Below, piece after piece: positions 27,678 to 36,447 of a stretch of 43,666 bases of DNA. The notes under the pieces were generated by a model. It had not been told where the DNA came from. It searched no databases and saw only the letters and a program-made list of their open reading frames with translations. Source of the DNA: Pseudomonas fluorescens (lineage in GTDB: Bacteria > Pseudomonadota > Gammaproteobacteria > Pseudomonadales > Pseudomonadaceae). The DNA is taken from assembly GCF_002022275.1 (NCBI RefSeq), contig NZ_MSDF01000064.1, positions 6,367 through 50,032 of the forward strand, read 5' to 3'. Position 1 is the first letter of the stretch; each line of letters opens with the position of its first letter. The translations under genes and the position numbers were made by a program.

Positions 27678-30600
27678 ATGAAGCACAACAACGCGATTCT
27701 CGAAGCCTTTACCCGCAGCTCCTCGCGCCTGAACAAAGGCCTGATGGTGATGCTCGGGCTCGTGTTGCTGCTCGGCCTTACGAATATCTGGTCGCTGCAA
27801 CGGGCGGTGGATATCCGTTACGGCGCGATACGCTTTCATTTCGTGCGCCTGATGGACAACCTCCAGCAGCAGGAGACGTACCTCAAAACCCTGGCGCACC
27901 CGGGCATTCAGGCTGAGCTGCTGCGGGAAACCCATGTTCAGGTCAGCCTGAAAAGCCGCATGATCGACACCCGCCGCACGTTGTACGAAGGCCAGAAATA
28001 CTCGTTCTCGGTGCCGTTCAGCATCAAGTTCGATGAACAGCTCGTGGATATCGCCGCCCGACCGCAGATTTTTGCCCTCGGCGCGCACCTCACCAGCTAC
28101 TACAGTGCGTTCTGGTCGTCGTCGCCCTTCGAGGCGCCACAGACGTTTGTGTTCAATCGCCAAGCCCACTACACCCTCACGATTCCGTCGGTGGGCTACC
28201 GCCACGGCGACAGTCCGACAGACGCCGACAACCCGGCGGGGTTGGTCAACGCAGTTCAGGAAACCCTCGCGCAGACGCCCCGGGTGCTGGAACAGGACCG
28301 CGTGTATTGGCAGGCGGGCCCGGCACCCGAACACTTGTTGGCGTACATCGGCCTGCCCCTCGACGGCAAGAGCCAGGCGGTGGTTGGCACCCTGCTCGAC
28401 CTGGCACAAGTCGATGACATACAGCGCGCGCTGGACCGTTCGGCGTTCGACCGCTTCACCCTGATTGCCCCCGACGGCACGACCTTTAACAGCACGCAAG
28501 CGTTGGAGACTGCCCAAAGCGACGGCGTGCACTTCAAGGCGAACGGCTTCGAATTCAAGATTACCCAGGCCAGTGAGCAACCCTGGAGTGCGGTTTATGC
28601 GCTCAGTTACGCGCATTTTTTCCACTACGCCTTGTGGCCGCTGAGCAGCCTGGCCCTGCTGTTTGCCAGCCTGATTGCCCTGGGCTGGGCCGGTAGCCGC
28701 TGGTACCGGCGCCAGGTAATAACGCCTGCCCGCCTGGCGCACGAGCGCATTGCCGAGAGCGTGGCGTTCAGCCGCGTGATCATCGACACCGCGCCCACCG
28801 GGTTGTGCGTGGTCCGGCGCAGCGACAACAACGTGCTGATCGAAAACCAGCGCGCCCAGCAGTGGCCGGGTAGCGAGCGCCTGGTGGCGGCCCTGGCCGG
28901 TGTGCACGACAGCGCCGACAGCGGCGAGACCCACCTCGAAATCGAAGGCCGGCACCTGCAGATCGGTTTTGTGTCCACGCGCTATCAATCCGAAGACGTG
29001 CGCCTGTATGCATTCAATGACATCACCCGGCACGTTGACGACGCCTCCGCCCTGGAAGATGCGCGCCGCGCCGCCGATGCCGCCAACGAAGCCAAGACGC
29101 TGTTCCTGGCGACCATGAGCCACGAAATCCGCACACCGCTGTATGGCGTGCTCGGCACCCTTGAACTGCTTGGCCTGACCGAACTGGACCCGCAGCAGAA
29201 CGCTTATCTGCACACCATCCAGCGCTCGTCGGCGACGCTGTTCCAGCTGATCAGCGATGTGCTCGACGTGTCAAAAATCGAGTCCGGGCAGATGGCAATC
29301 GAGGCCGTGGAGTTCTGCCCGCTGGACATGCTCGAAGACACCTTGCACACCTATGCTGCATTCGCCCAGCGCAAGGGCCTGCAACTTTATAGTTGTATCG
29401 ACTCGCAGTTGCCGGACTGTGTCATGGGCGACCCGATGCGCATCCGCCAGATCCTCAACAACCTGGTGAGCAACGCGCTCAAGTTCACCGACGTCGGGCG
29501 CGTGGTGCTGCGGGCCCGGGTGACTGCACGCGACACGGGGAGCGTCGAGCTGGAATGGCAAGTGACCGACTCCGGCGTGGGCATCCCCGAAGCGCAACAA
29601 GCCAAGCTGTTCGACCTGTTTTATCAGGCTCCCGACACCGCCAGTGAAGGCGGTGCCGGCCTGGGCCTGCCGATTTGCCGGTGGCTGGCGCAAATGATGG
29701 ACGGCGAAATCCGGGTGGTCAGTGAGCCCGGCCTGGGCAGCAGCTTCACCCTCAAAATGCGTTTGCCGTTGTGCGCAGGCGTATTGCCGAACATTCCCCT
29801 GATGGAACCCAGCGCGACGCCGGTGTGTGTGCAGGCGCCGGTGCCAGAGCTGGCACAATCGCTGTGTGACTGGCTCAACCGCCTGGGCGTGGCCGCGGCC
29901 CTCGCCGCGCCTGCACAGGATCAGCACCGAGAGCACGGCGTGCTGGTGGACATATTGCCCGGCGATCGCGCCCGCCCATGGGCAGGCCAGCGCGTTTTGT
30001 GCGTGCCGGGTGCACACAGCCCGCCCCTGCGCACTGAACGGGGTTGGGTGGTGGATCTGCACGACGTGCGTGCAATTGCCGCCACCGTGTCACTGGCACA
30101 ACATGGCCGGCATGAGCCACCGCCTACCGCCCGGCCACAAAGCGCGGGGCAATTGGGCCTGCGTATCCTGGTGGCCGAGGACAACCCGGTCAACCAGGCG
30201 GTGATCAAGGAACAACTGCAGGCGCTTGGCTGCTCGGTCACCCTGGCCGCCAATGGCGAGCAGGCGCTGCAGCGCTGGCAACCGCAGGCCTTTGACCTGG
30301 TGTTGACCGACGTGAACATGCCGTTGATGAACGGCTATGAACTCGCCAGAACGCTGCGCGAGCATGACCCGCAACTGCCGATCATTGGCGTCACCGCCAA
30401 CGCGATGCGTGAGGAAGGTGTGCGTTGCCTGGCCGTGGGCATGAATGCGTGGATCGTCAAACCCTTGAGCCTGCAAACCTTGCGCGCTCATCTGATCAAG
30501 TTGTGCAAAATCAGGCTACCGGTAGAGCCGCCGGCCGAGCAGTTCGACGACAACGTGCAGATGTCAGACAGGATGCGACCGTTGTTCATCAGCAGCCTGA

Positions 30601-30833
30601 GGCACGACCTGCAACGCATCGATGAGGCGCTGGAGCAACGCAATGCGCACGTCCTCGGCCAATTGCTGCACGCCACCGCCGGCGCACTCGGCGCAGTGCA
30701 GGCACTGAGCCTGGCCCAAGCCTGCATCGAGCTGGAAAACGCCCTCAACCGTGGCAGCCTGGACACCGCGCTGGGGCTCAAGGTCAAGGCGCTGACACAA
30801 CGCCTGTCGGCCGTTCTGGAGACACTCACGTGA
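27678..30833 (+). CDS. rcsC: Hybrid sensor kinase with C-terminal Hpt, RcsC-like
   Basis: 1051 residues. TM1 is about 21-42 (GLMVMLGLVLLLGLTNIWSL), the periplasmic sensor about 45-310, and TM2 about 315-338. A PAS-like region is followed by a kinase core with His about 482 in MSHEIRTPLYG, RIRQILNNLVSNALKFTD, VTDSGVGI and GAGLGLPIC. A receiver follows with Asp about 878 in LTDVNMP, then an Hpt domain at about 950-1051 with the phospho-acceptor His about 998 in LLHATAGALG. Its kinase core is strongly similar to the first kinase, so the two are paralogues with diverged sensor halves. The Hpt can deliver phosphate to the RcsB-like regulator and perhaps to the EAL protein. ATG 27678 has a poor ribosome-binding site. 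Confidence 0.9.
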   Translation: MKHNNAILEAFTRSSSRLNKGLMVMLGLVLLLGLTNIWSLQRAVDIRYGAIRFHFVRLMDNLQQQETYLKTLAHPGIQAELLRETHVQVSLKSRMIDTRRTLYEGQKYSFSVPFSIKFDEQLVDIAARPQIFALGAHLTSYYSAFWSSSPFEAPQTFVFNRQAHYTLTIPSVGYRHGDSPTDADNPAGLVNAVQETLAQTPRVLEQDRVYWQAGPAPEHLLAYIGLPLDGKSQAVVGTLLDLAQVDDIQRALDRSAFDRFTLIAPDGTTFNSTQALETAQSDGVHFKANGFEFKITQASEQPWSAVYALSYAHFFHYALWPLSSLALLFASLIALGWAGSRWYRRQVITPARLAHERIAESVAFSRVIIDTAPTGLCVVRRSDNNVLIENQRAQQWPGSERLVAALAGVHDSADSGETHLEIEGRHLQIGFVSTRYQSEDVRLYAFNDITRHVDDASALEDARRAADAANEAKTLFLATMSHEIRTPLYGVLGTLELLGLTELDPQQNAYLHTIQRSSATLFQLISDVLDVSKIESGQMAIEAVEFCPLDMLEDTLHTYAAFAQRKGLQLYSCIDSQLPDCVMGDPMRIRQILNNLVSNALKFTDVGRVVLRARVTARDTGSVELEWQVTDSGVGIPEAQQAKLFDLFYQAPDTASEGGAGLGLPICRWLAQMMDGEIRVVSEPGLGSSFTLKMRLPLCAGVLPNIPLMEPSATPVCVQAPVPELAQSLCDWLNRLGVAAALAAPAQDQHREHGVLVDILPGDRARPWAGQRVLCVPGAHSPPLRTERGWVVDLHDVRAIAATVSLAQHGRHEPPPTARPQSAGQLGLRILVAEDNPVNQAVIKEQLQALGCSVTLAANGEQALQRWQPQAFDLVLTDVNMPLMNGYELARTLREHDPQLPIIGVTANAMREEGVRCLAVGMNAWIVKPLSLQTLRAHLIKLCKIRLPVEPPAEQFDDNVQMSDRMRPLFISSLRHDLQRIDEALEQRNAHVLGQLLHATAGALGAVQALSLAQACIELENALNRGSLDTALGLKVKALTQRLSAVLETLT

Positions 30834-30900
30834 CGACTGCGCACTGACCTTCAGCCCGGGAACGCTTCCCTCACTTGAACCGGCATTACGGACGGCCTTT

Positions 30901-31548
30901 ATGAAAACATTCAACGTGGTTATCGCGGACGATCACCCGATCGTGCTGCTCGGGGTACGCGAACTGGTGGAGCGTGATACGCGCTTTCAGGTCGTGGGTG
31001 AGGCCGTCTGCTCGGCGGGCCTGATCGAGCTGTTGCAGCGTCAGGGCGCCGACATTGTGATCACCGACTACAACATGCCGGGCGACTCGCCTTATGGCGA
31101 TGGGCTGAAGCTGGTGGAGTACCTGAAACGGCACTTTCCACAGGTGCAGATTCTGATCCTGACGATGATCTCCAACCACCTGATCCTCACCCGTCTGCAG
31201 GAGTTGGGCGTGGTCGGCATCATCCAGAAGAGCCAGCTGCACACCGAAATTCAACTCGCCCTCAAAGCGATTGCGCTACAGGGTGTCTATCGCAGCCTGG
31301 AGCCGGCGAAAACCTCAGTGATCGAGACACTCACGGCCATCGACGAACGCTTTTCCACGCTGTCGCCCAAAGAGTTTGAAATCCTGCGCTTGTTTATCTC
31401 CGGCATGAGCGTGAGTGACATTGCGCGCAGCCAGAACCGCAGTTCGAAAACCATCAGCGCGCAGAAAATTTCGGCCATGCGCAAACTGGAAGTCAGCAGT
31501 GATCAGGACCTGCTGGCCTATTGTCTGGCACGCAATATTTTCAACTGA
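30901..31548 (+). CDS. rcsB: RcsB-like response regulator
   Basis: 215 residues. The receiver (FNVVIADDHPIVLLGVRELV) has Asp56 in VITDYNMPGDSPYGDGLKLV, which keeps the RcsB-like insertion after the phosphorylation site, and the lysine in IIQKS. The C-terminal LuxR-type helix-turn-helix is LSPKEFEILRLFISGMSVSDIARSQNRSSKTISAQKISAMRKLEV. It is the DNA-binding output of the phosphorelay. It lies 67 bp after the RcsC-like kinase and 185 bp before the major pilin, whose upstream gap contains a palindrome very close to the enterobacterial Rcs box. In P. aeruginosa the corresponding RcsB activates cupD. Ribosome-binding site before ATG 30901 is weak. Confidence 0.92.
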   Translation: MKTFNVVIADDHPIVLLGVRELVERDTRFQVVGEAVCSAGLIELLQRQGADIVITDYNMPGDSPYGDGLKLVEYLKRHFPQVQILILTMISNHLILTRLQELGVVGIIQKSQLHTEIQLALKAIALQGVYRSLEPAKTSVIETLTAIDERFSTLSPKEFEILRLFISGMSVSDIARSQNRSSKTISAQKISAMRKLEVSSDQDLLAYCLARNIFN

Positions 31549-31637
31549 CACACCCTTCGCAAGCCATTCCCCAGCAATGGCTTTGCCCCGGATTCATCGC
31601 AGTCCAGGGCCCTTCGAGCCCTCTGCTCCGCGGCTTA

Positions 31638-31651
31638 TAAGAATCGTCTTA
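31638..31651 (+). promoter_or_regulatory. Rcs-box-like site 4, upstream of the major pilin
   Basis: TAAGAATCGTCTTA within the 16-bp palindrome ATAAGA-ATCG-TCTTAT (31637-31652). It matches E. coli RcsAB box TAAGAATATTCCTA at 11 of 14 positions. It ends 82 bp before the pilin start, a position suited to activation near a -35 element. It is the best-formed of four copies in the island. Confidence 0.7.
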
Positions 31652-31733
31652 TTCGCCTGCCCGCCTCTGTCGCTTACTCTTTCCTGGCAGTTCAACAACA
31701 GCATTTTTTCAACTAACACTTACGGACATCATC

Positions 31734-32336
31734 ATGAAGAAGTTTTCCCTGGCTGTTATCGCCTCGGCCATTATCGCGGCTTCCGGCAGTGCGTTTGCCG
31801 AAGAAACAGCGCCTGCTCCGACCCTGGGTGGCAGCGGTAAAATCACCTTCACCGGCATCATCAATAACGACGCATGCTCGGTAGACGGCGCCAACTCCGA
31901 TCGCAGCATTTCGGTCGACATGGGCAACGTCTCGATCAAGGACATGGGCACCGCAGAAAACCCGACCGCCGGCCGCGTGACTGCCAAAGACTTCAACCTG
32001 AACGTCAACTGCAACCAAGGCACCAAAGTCGCGATGATTTTTGATGCCAACAATGGCGGTTCGGGCCTGGTGACCGGCAAGAACGTACTGGCCCTGAACG
32101 CCGGTTCTGCGTCGGCTAAAAACGTCGGTATCGCCCTGCTCGACAGCAACGGTGGCCTGATCAACCTCAGCTCGCCAACCACCGCACGCATTGAAAGCAC
32201 CATGCACGGCCAAGGCACCGAGGGCGGCGACGCCACCCTGAGCTTCGCAGCCGCCTACGTGACCACCGGTGCTGCCGGTTCGGCCGTCGCAGGTCGCGGT
32301 GATGCTACCCTGCCGTTCATCCTGCAATACGAATAA
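31734..32336 (+). CDS. Major fimbrial subunit (CupD1-like pilin)
   Basis: 200 residues. Signal peptide MKKFSLAVIASAIIAASGSAFA, then the type 1 pilin fold: ITFTGIINNDACSVDG with the first Cys, NVNCNQGTKVA with the second Cys, and the C-terminal beta-zipper ending LPFILQY before the last residue, including the conserved penultimate Tyr. The N-terminal extension after cleavage (EETAPAPTLGGSGKI) can serve as donor strand. This is the repeating subunit of the fibre. An Rcs-box-like site lies upstream and an attenuator-like hairpin downstream, consistent with the pilin being made in excess over chaperone and usher. Confidence 0.93.
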   Translation: MKKFSLAVIASAIIAASGSAFAEETAPAPTLGGSGKITFTGIINNDACSVDGANSDRSISVDMGNVSIKDMGTAENPTAGRVTAKDFNLNVNCNQGTKVAMIFDANNGGSGLVTGKNVLALNAGSASAKNVGIALLDSNGGLINLSSPTTARIESTMHGQGTEGGDATLSFAAAYVTTGAAGSAVAGRGDATLPFILQYE

Positions 32337-32359
32337 CTCGGCGCCTGGGCACCGAACGC

Positions 32360-32389
32360 GCGAGGCCCTGCGGCCTCGCCATTTCTTTT
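32360..32389 (+). terminator. Attenuator-like hairpin between pilin and chaperone
   Basis: Perfect 8-bp stem (GCGAGGCC 32360-32367 with GGCCTCGC 32372-32379, 4-nt loop) followed by ATTTCTTTT. It lies 23 bp after the pilin stop and 20 bp before the chaperone start. Such partial terminators raise the ratio of major pilin to assembly proteins. Confidence 0.75.
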
Positions 32390-32409
32390 GACTTCACCGG
32401 ATAAACCTC

Positions 32410-33150
32410 ATGCTGCCTCGTTCTTTTGCCGCGTGCCTGGGGCTGCTGGGCCTGCTTCTGGCGACCCCGGCAGGCGCCAGCATTTCATTGAATGCCACCC
32501 GAATCGTGTTTGATGGTGACCACAAGGAAGCCAATATCACCGTGCGTAACGGCAATCAGGAGGTCTTGGTGCAGTCCTGGGTCGACATGAACGACGCCAG
32601 CGGCAGCCGCGCGCCGTTTGCCGTAACCCCTCCATTGGCACGTGTGTTTGCCAAGGAACAACAACTGCTGCGCATTCTGTACGAAGGCACAGGTATGCCC
32701 ACGGACCGCGAGTCGGTGGTGTGGCTCAACGTGCAGGAAATCCCCAAGGCCAGTGCGGCTGAGAACACCTTGCAGTTGGCGATCCGCCAACGCATCAAGA
32801 TCTTTTACCGGCCTGCCGGCTTGCCCGGTACGGCGTTGCAGGCCCCGGCGCAGCTGGAGTGGACGCTGGTGCATCACGGCGCGCAGACGCTGTTGCAAGT
32901 GAAAAACCCGACGCTGTACCACGTGTCGATGGCCGACGTGAAGGTGCAGGCGCAACTGGCCAGTGACTCCACGATGATCGCGCCCGGCGAGCAAAAGCAG
33001 TTTCCGCTCGGCGCCCTGCCCGACAATGGCCCGGTACAGCTGTCGTTTTTCAGCATCAATGACTACGGTGCGCAAAATCAGTACAGCGCACGCCTGACCC
33101 GCGGCGTATCGGCCGCCGTCTACGCGACTGAGTCACGTCTGAACCCTTAA
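32410..33150 (+). CDS. Periplasmic fimbrial chaperone (CupD2-like)
   Basis: 246 residues. Signal peptide (MLPRSFAACLGLLGLLLATPAGA), then SISLNATRIVFDGDHKEANITVRN, RILYEGTGMPTDRESVVWLNVQEIP, LAIRQRIKIFYRPAGL and FFSINDYGAQ. These are the same PapD-type motifs as in the chaperone at 21872, of which it is a clear paralogue. It folds and delivers the major pilin to the usher that follows. ATG 32410 follows a weak GG-containing region. 85 bp separate its stop from the usher start. Confidence 0.92.
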   Translation: MLPRSFAACLGLLGLLLATPAGASISLNATRIVFDGDHKEANITVRNGNQEVLVQSWVDMNDASGSRAPFAVTPPLARVFAKEQQLLRILYEGTGMPTDRESVVWLNVQEIPKASAAENTLQLAIRQRIKIFYRPAGLPGTALQAPAQLEWTLVHHGAQTLLQVKNPTLYHVSMADVKVQAQLASDSTMIAPGEQKQFPLGALPDNGPVQLSFFSINDYGAQNQYSARLTRGVSAAVYATESRLNP

Positions 33151-33235
33151 GAATTTCCGCTCACCCTCAGGCCTACTTCGCGGGCGCGCTTGCGTGCCCG
33201 GCTGTGCGCTGAACAGGGATGCCACAGGTCTTCGC

Positions 33236-35746
33236 ATGTCTTTTCTTTCCAGCACCCGGCCCGCACGTTGCGCACTGAAGTTGAAGACGCTGTCGCTGGC
33301 GATGGCCGCCAGCCTGCCGGCGCTGGCGCTGGCCGATGACGCTGCGGAAACCTTCAACACCACGTTTTTGCAGGGTTCGCAGTCACCCGTCGACTTGCAG
33401 CAATTGCTCTCTGCCAACAGCGTGCTGCCGGGTAATTACCGCGTCGACCTGTACAGCAACGAAGTGCTGGTGGGGCGGCGTGATATCGACTTCAAGCGCA
33501 ACCCGCAAAACGGCCGGGTGGAAGCCTGCCTGACCCTCGACCTGCTTAAACAGCTGGGTGTTGATATGACCCGCTTGCAGACCGAAGGCCACGTCGACCC
33601 GCAGCACCCGCTGGAATGCTACCCCCTGGCGGACATGATCAAAGACGCCAGCGTGCGCTACGACAGCAGCCGCCTGCGCTTGATGGCGAGCATCCCGCAA
33701 GCGGCCATGCAACGGGGCCTGCGCGGCTATGTCGACCCACAGCTGTGGGACGAAGGCGTGCCAGCTGCGTTCATCAACTACCAGCTCAACAGCAGCCGCA
33801 CTGCCGGCGACTACAAGACGCGAATCAACAACAACCTGGGCCTGCGCAACGGCATCAACCTGGGTGCCTGGCGGCTGCGCAACGAGTCCAACCTGAGCAG
33901 CGGCACCGGGCGCCCGAACACCTTCACCAGCAACCGCACGTACCTGCAACACGACGTGACGGCGATCAAGGGCCAGTTCAGCGCCGGTGAGATTTTCTCC
34001 GACACTGACCTGTTCGACAGCGTGCGCTATCGCGGTCTGAAACTGGCCTCCGACGAAGGCATGCGGGCCGACAGCGAGCGCGGTTATGCGCCGGTGATTC
34101 GTGGCGTGGCGCAGACCAACGCGACGGTGGAGATCCGCCAGAACGACTACATCCTCTACACCGCCAACGTGGCGCCGGGCCCGTTCGAGATCAACGATAT
34201 CTACCCCAGCGGCTCCAACGGCGACCTGCAAATCACCGTGATCGAAGCCGACGGCAGCCGCCGCGTGACGATGCAGGCGTTTTCCAGCCTGCCGATCATG
34301 GTGCGTGAAGGCCAGATCAAGTACAGCGTCTCGGCGGGTACCTTCAACAGCAACGCCGACGGCTTGGCCACGCCGCGCTTTATCAGCAGCACCGTGGCTT
34401 ATGGTTTGACCAGCAACCTCAGCGGCATCGTCGGCGTACAAGCGAGCGAGGATTACAACGCGCTGTCGCTGGGTGCCGGCAGAAACACCTCGCTGGGCGC
34501 GGTGTCGCTGGATGTCACTCATTCTTCGAGCAAGGCGCGCGGGCAAACCACGCAAGGCAATAGCGTGCGCGCGCTGTACGCCAAGACGTTTGCCGGCACC
34601 GACACCAACTTCACCCTGGCCGCCTACCGCTATTCCACTGAGGGCTACCGCAGCCTCACCGACCATGTCGAAGACATCAGCGAAGGCGCCCGCGTGCGCA
34701 CCGGCAACTCAAAAACCCGCACCGACCTGACCATCAACCAGAGTATCGGGCGCAACCGTGAATTCGGCAGCCTGTACATGAACGCCAGCGATCAGCGCTA
34801 CTGGAACCGTGGCGGCTCGCAGAGTTTTTCCGCCGGCTACACCAGCAACTGGGGCGACTTGAGCTACAACCTGGGCGTGACGCGCACCAAGCAAATCGTC
34901 ACCTGGGGCGAGCCAAGCAGCGACACCCAGGTCAACCTGTCCATTTCGTTCCCGCTGGGCAGCCAGGCCCGCGCGCCACGGGCGTTTGTCACCACCAGCA
35001 GCACCCATGGCGACACCACCACCCAAGCCGGGATCAACGGCTACGTGGCCGATACCAGCGACACGTTCTACTCGGTGCAAGCCGGTCACAGCGACACCAG
35101 TGGCGACTCGGGCTCGGTGAATATCAACAGCCGCACCTCCGTGGCGGATGTCAGCCTCGGCTACAGCCAGGGTCAGGGCTACAACTCGCAAAACCTCAAC
35201 CTCGCCGGTTCCGTGGTGGCGCACGCGGGGGGCATCAACCTGGGGCAGACGGTCAGCGAGACCTTCGCACTGGCCGAAGTGCCGGGTATTTCCGGGGCGA
35301 AGATCAGCAGCTACAGCGGGGTCGAGACCGGCTACAACGGCTATGCCGTAATCCCCACAGCGCAGCCGTATCGGGTCAACTGGATCAGCCTGGACACCCG
35401 CGACCTGGGCGGCGATGTAGAAATCACCAACGCCTCCCAACAACTGGTCCCGCGCCGTGGCGCCATTGTGGTCGCACACTACAGCGGGACCACCGGGCGA
35501 CGTGTGCTGTTCGAGTTGTATGACGCGCAGCACCAGCCGTTATCGTTTGGTGCCTCGCTGGAAGACGCCGCCGGCAAGCAACTGGCGATCGCTGATCCGA
35601 ATGGCAATGCGCTGGCGTTGGTGGAGCAGGACCAAGGCACGTTGATCATCAAATGGGGCGAGCAGCAGTGCACGGCGAAATATGCGTTGGCGCCGCAGAA
35701 CAAGGCGTTGAACTATGAGCGCCAGGCGCTGGTGTGTGCGCCTTGA
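33236..35746 (+). CDS. Outer-membrane fimbrial usher (CupD3-like)
   Basis: 836 residues. A signal peptide ending near residue 33 (PALALA) is followed by the N-terminal chaperone-binding domain (FNTTFLQGSQSPVDLQQL; VLPGNYRVDLYSNEVLVGRRDIDF), the 24-strand pore (for example GNLGLRNGINLGAWRLRNES-type strands, SDTDLFDSVRYRGLKLASDEGM), the plug region (APGPFEINDIYPSGSNGDLQITVIEADGS), and C-terminal domains with a Cys pair (QCTAKYALAP, ALVCAP). Length is normal for PapC/FimD/CupD3 ushers. It secretes and assembles the fibre. No adhesin follows it, unlike in standard cup operons; the adhesin is at 22576. ATG 33236 is preferred over GTG 33194, which lacks a signal peptide context. Confidence 0.93.
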   Translation: MSFLSSTRPARCALKLKTLSLAMAASLPALALADDAAETFNTTFLQGSQSPVDLQQLLSANSVLPGNYRVDLYSNEVLVGRRDIDFKRNPQNGRVEACLTLDLLKQLGVDMTRLQTEGHVDPQHPLECYPLADMIKDASVRYDSSRLRLMASIPQAAMQRGLRGYVDPQLWDEGVPAAFINYQLNSSRTAGDYKTRINNNLGLRNGINLGAWRLRNESNLSSGTGRPNTFTSNRTYLQHDVTAIKGQFSAGEIFSDTDLFDSVRYRGLKLASDEGMRADSERGYAPVIRGVAQTNATVEIRQNDYILYTANVAPGPFEINDIYPSGSNGDLQITVIEADGSRRVTMQAFSSLPIMVREGQIKYSVSAGTFNSNADGLATPRFISSTVAYGLTSNLSGIVGVQASEDYNALSLGAGRNTSLGAVSLDVTHSSSKARGQTTQGNSVRALYAKTFAGTDTNFTLAAYRYSTEGYRSLTDHVEDISEGARVRTGNSKTRTDLTINQSIGRNREFGSLYMNASDQRYWNRGGSQSFSAGYTSNWGDLSYNLGVTRTKQIVTWGEPSSDTQVNLSISFPLGSQARAPRAFVTTSSTHGDTTTQAGINGYVADTSDTFYSVQAGHSDTSGDSGSVNINSRTSVADVSLGYSQGQGYNSQNLNLAGSVVAHAGGINLGQTVSETFALAEVPGISGAKISSYSGVETGYNGYAVIPTAQPYRVNWISLDTRDLGGDVEITNASQQLVPRRGAIVVAHYSGTTGRRVLFELYDAQHQPLSFGASLEDAAGKQLAIADPNGNALALVEQDQGTLIIKWGEQQCTAKYALAPQNKALNYERQALVCAP

Positions 35747-35847
35747 ATGTGCGACGGATTAAGCCACTGTCCAGATGGGTTTTGCTCTTACTGCCAGCCC
35801 TTTCCAGGTCTTAGGTGGAACAGGCGATTAAGTACTCTATGGCGATG

Positions 35848-35923
35848 GCGGGCGTGCTCGCGAATGCGGTGGGTCAGTTGATAAATTCAGTGGCTGATCC
35901 ACCGCATTCGCGAGCAAGCCCGC
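35848..35923. repeat. Third REP family: 30-bp inverted repeat between usher and RidA genes
   Basis: Arms 35848-35877 and 35894-35923 are complementary at 28 of 30 positions (core CTCGCGAATGCGGTGG), separated by 16 bp. The sequence differs from the two REP types at 9743 and 10163. A GTTTTTAT run follows at about 35930, so it may also terminate the plus-strand usher transcript. Confidence 0.85.
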
Positions 35924-35946
35924 TACCACAGTTTTTATCGCGTGAC

Positions 35947-36381
35947 TCAGGCTGGGCGGGCGGCGACGGCTTCAACTTCCACCAACGCACCGGGCAAAGG
36001 CAGCGCCACCACCTGCAACGCCGTACGCGCCGGCTTGTTCGGCTGCTCCGGCGTGCCAAAGAACTGCGTATAACCCCGCTGCAACCCGGCGAAATCCAGT
36101 TTGCCGCCGGTCTCTTCGGCGCCGACCAGAAACACGCGTAACTGCACGATATCGCCCAGGTCCAGGTCTTGCTGTTGAAGAATCTTGCGCAGTTTGTTGA
36201 ACACCGAAACCGTCTGCACCTCGGTATCGCCATAGGCTGCGGGCGTGCCTGCCGGGGCGTTTGCGTCGTGCAGGTCTGGCAAGGTGCCGCTGACAAAGAT
36301 CAGGCTGGCCGAGGCCGGGACGGTGACGGTCTGCGAGATCGGAAAGTCGCCGACGCTGGTGCGTTGAATACTGTCGCTCAT
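35947..36381 (-). CDS. RidA-family imine/enamine deaminase
   Basis: 144 residues, one RidA/YjgF domain. Visible family features are the LIFVSGTLPD segment, the central QTVSVFNKLRKILQQQDLDLGDIVQLRVFL, and the active-site Arg in KPARTALQVVALPLPGALVEVEAVA with the following Glu. RidA proteins hydrolyse 2-imino/enamino acids to 2-oxo acids. It lies directly downstream of an amino-acid-oxidase-like gene, whose product would be such an imine, which makes this role likely here. AAGGAG lies 7 nt before ATG 36381. 66 bp separate it from the oxidase gene; last gene of the minus-strand operon. Confidence 0.9.
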   Translation of the reverse strand: MSDSIQRTSVGDFPISQTVTVPASASLIFVSGTLPDLHDANAPAGTPAAYGDTEVQTVSVFNKLRKILQQQDLDLGDIVQLRVFLVGAEETGGKLDFAGLQRGYTQFFGTPEQPNKPARTALQVVALPLPGALVEVEAVAARPA

Positions 36382-36447
36382 GGTGTATCTCCTTAATGAT
36401 GTATGGGTTTCTAAACAACTTTCAAAAACTGCAAACCCCTTTGTGGC

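Noticed and set aside
33148..33161. A fifth Rcs-box-like site just before the usher gene (TAAGAATTTCCGCT)
   Set aside because: Only the left half matches; the right half of the palindrome is absent and it overlaps the end of the chaperone gene.
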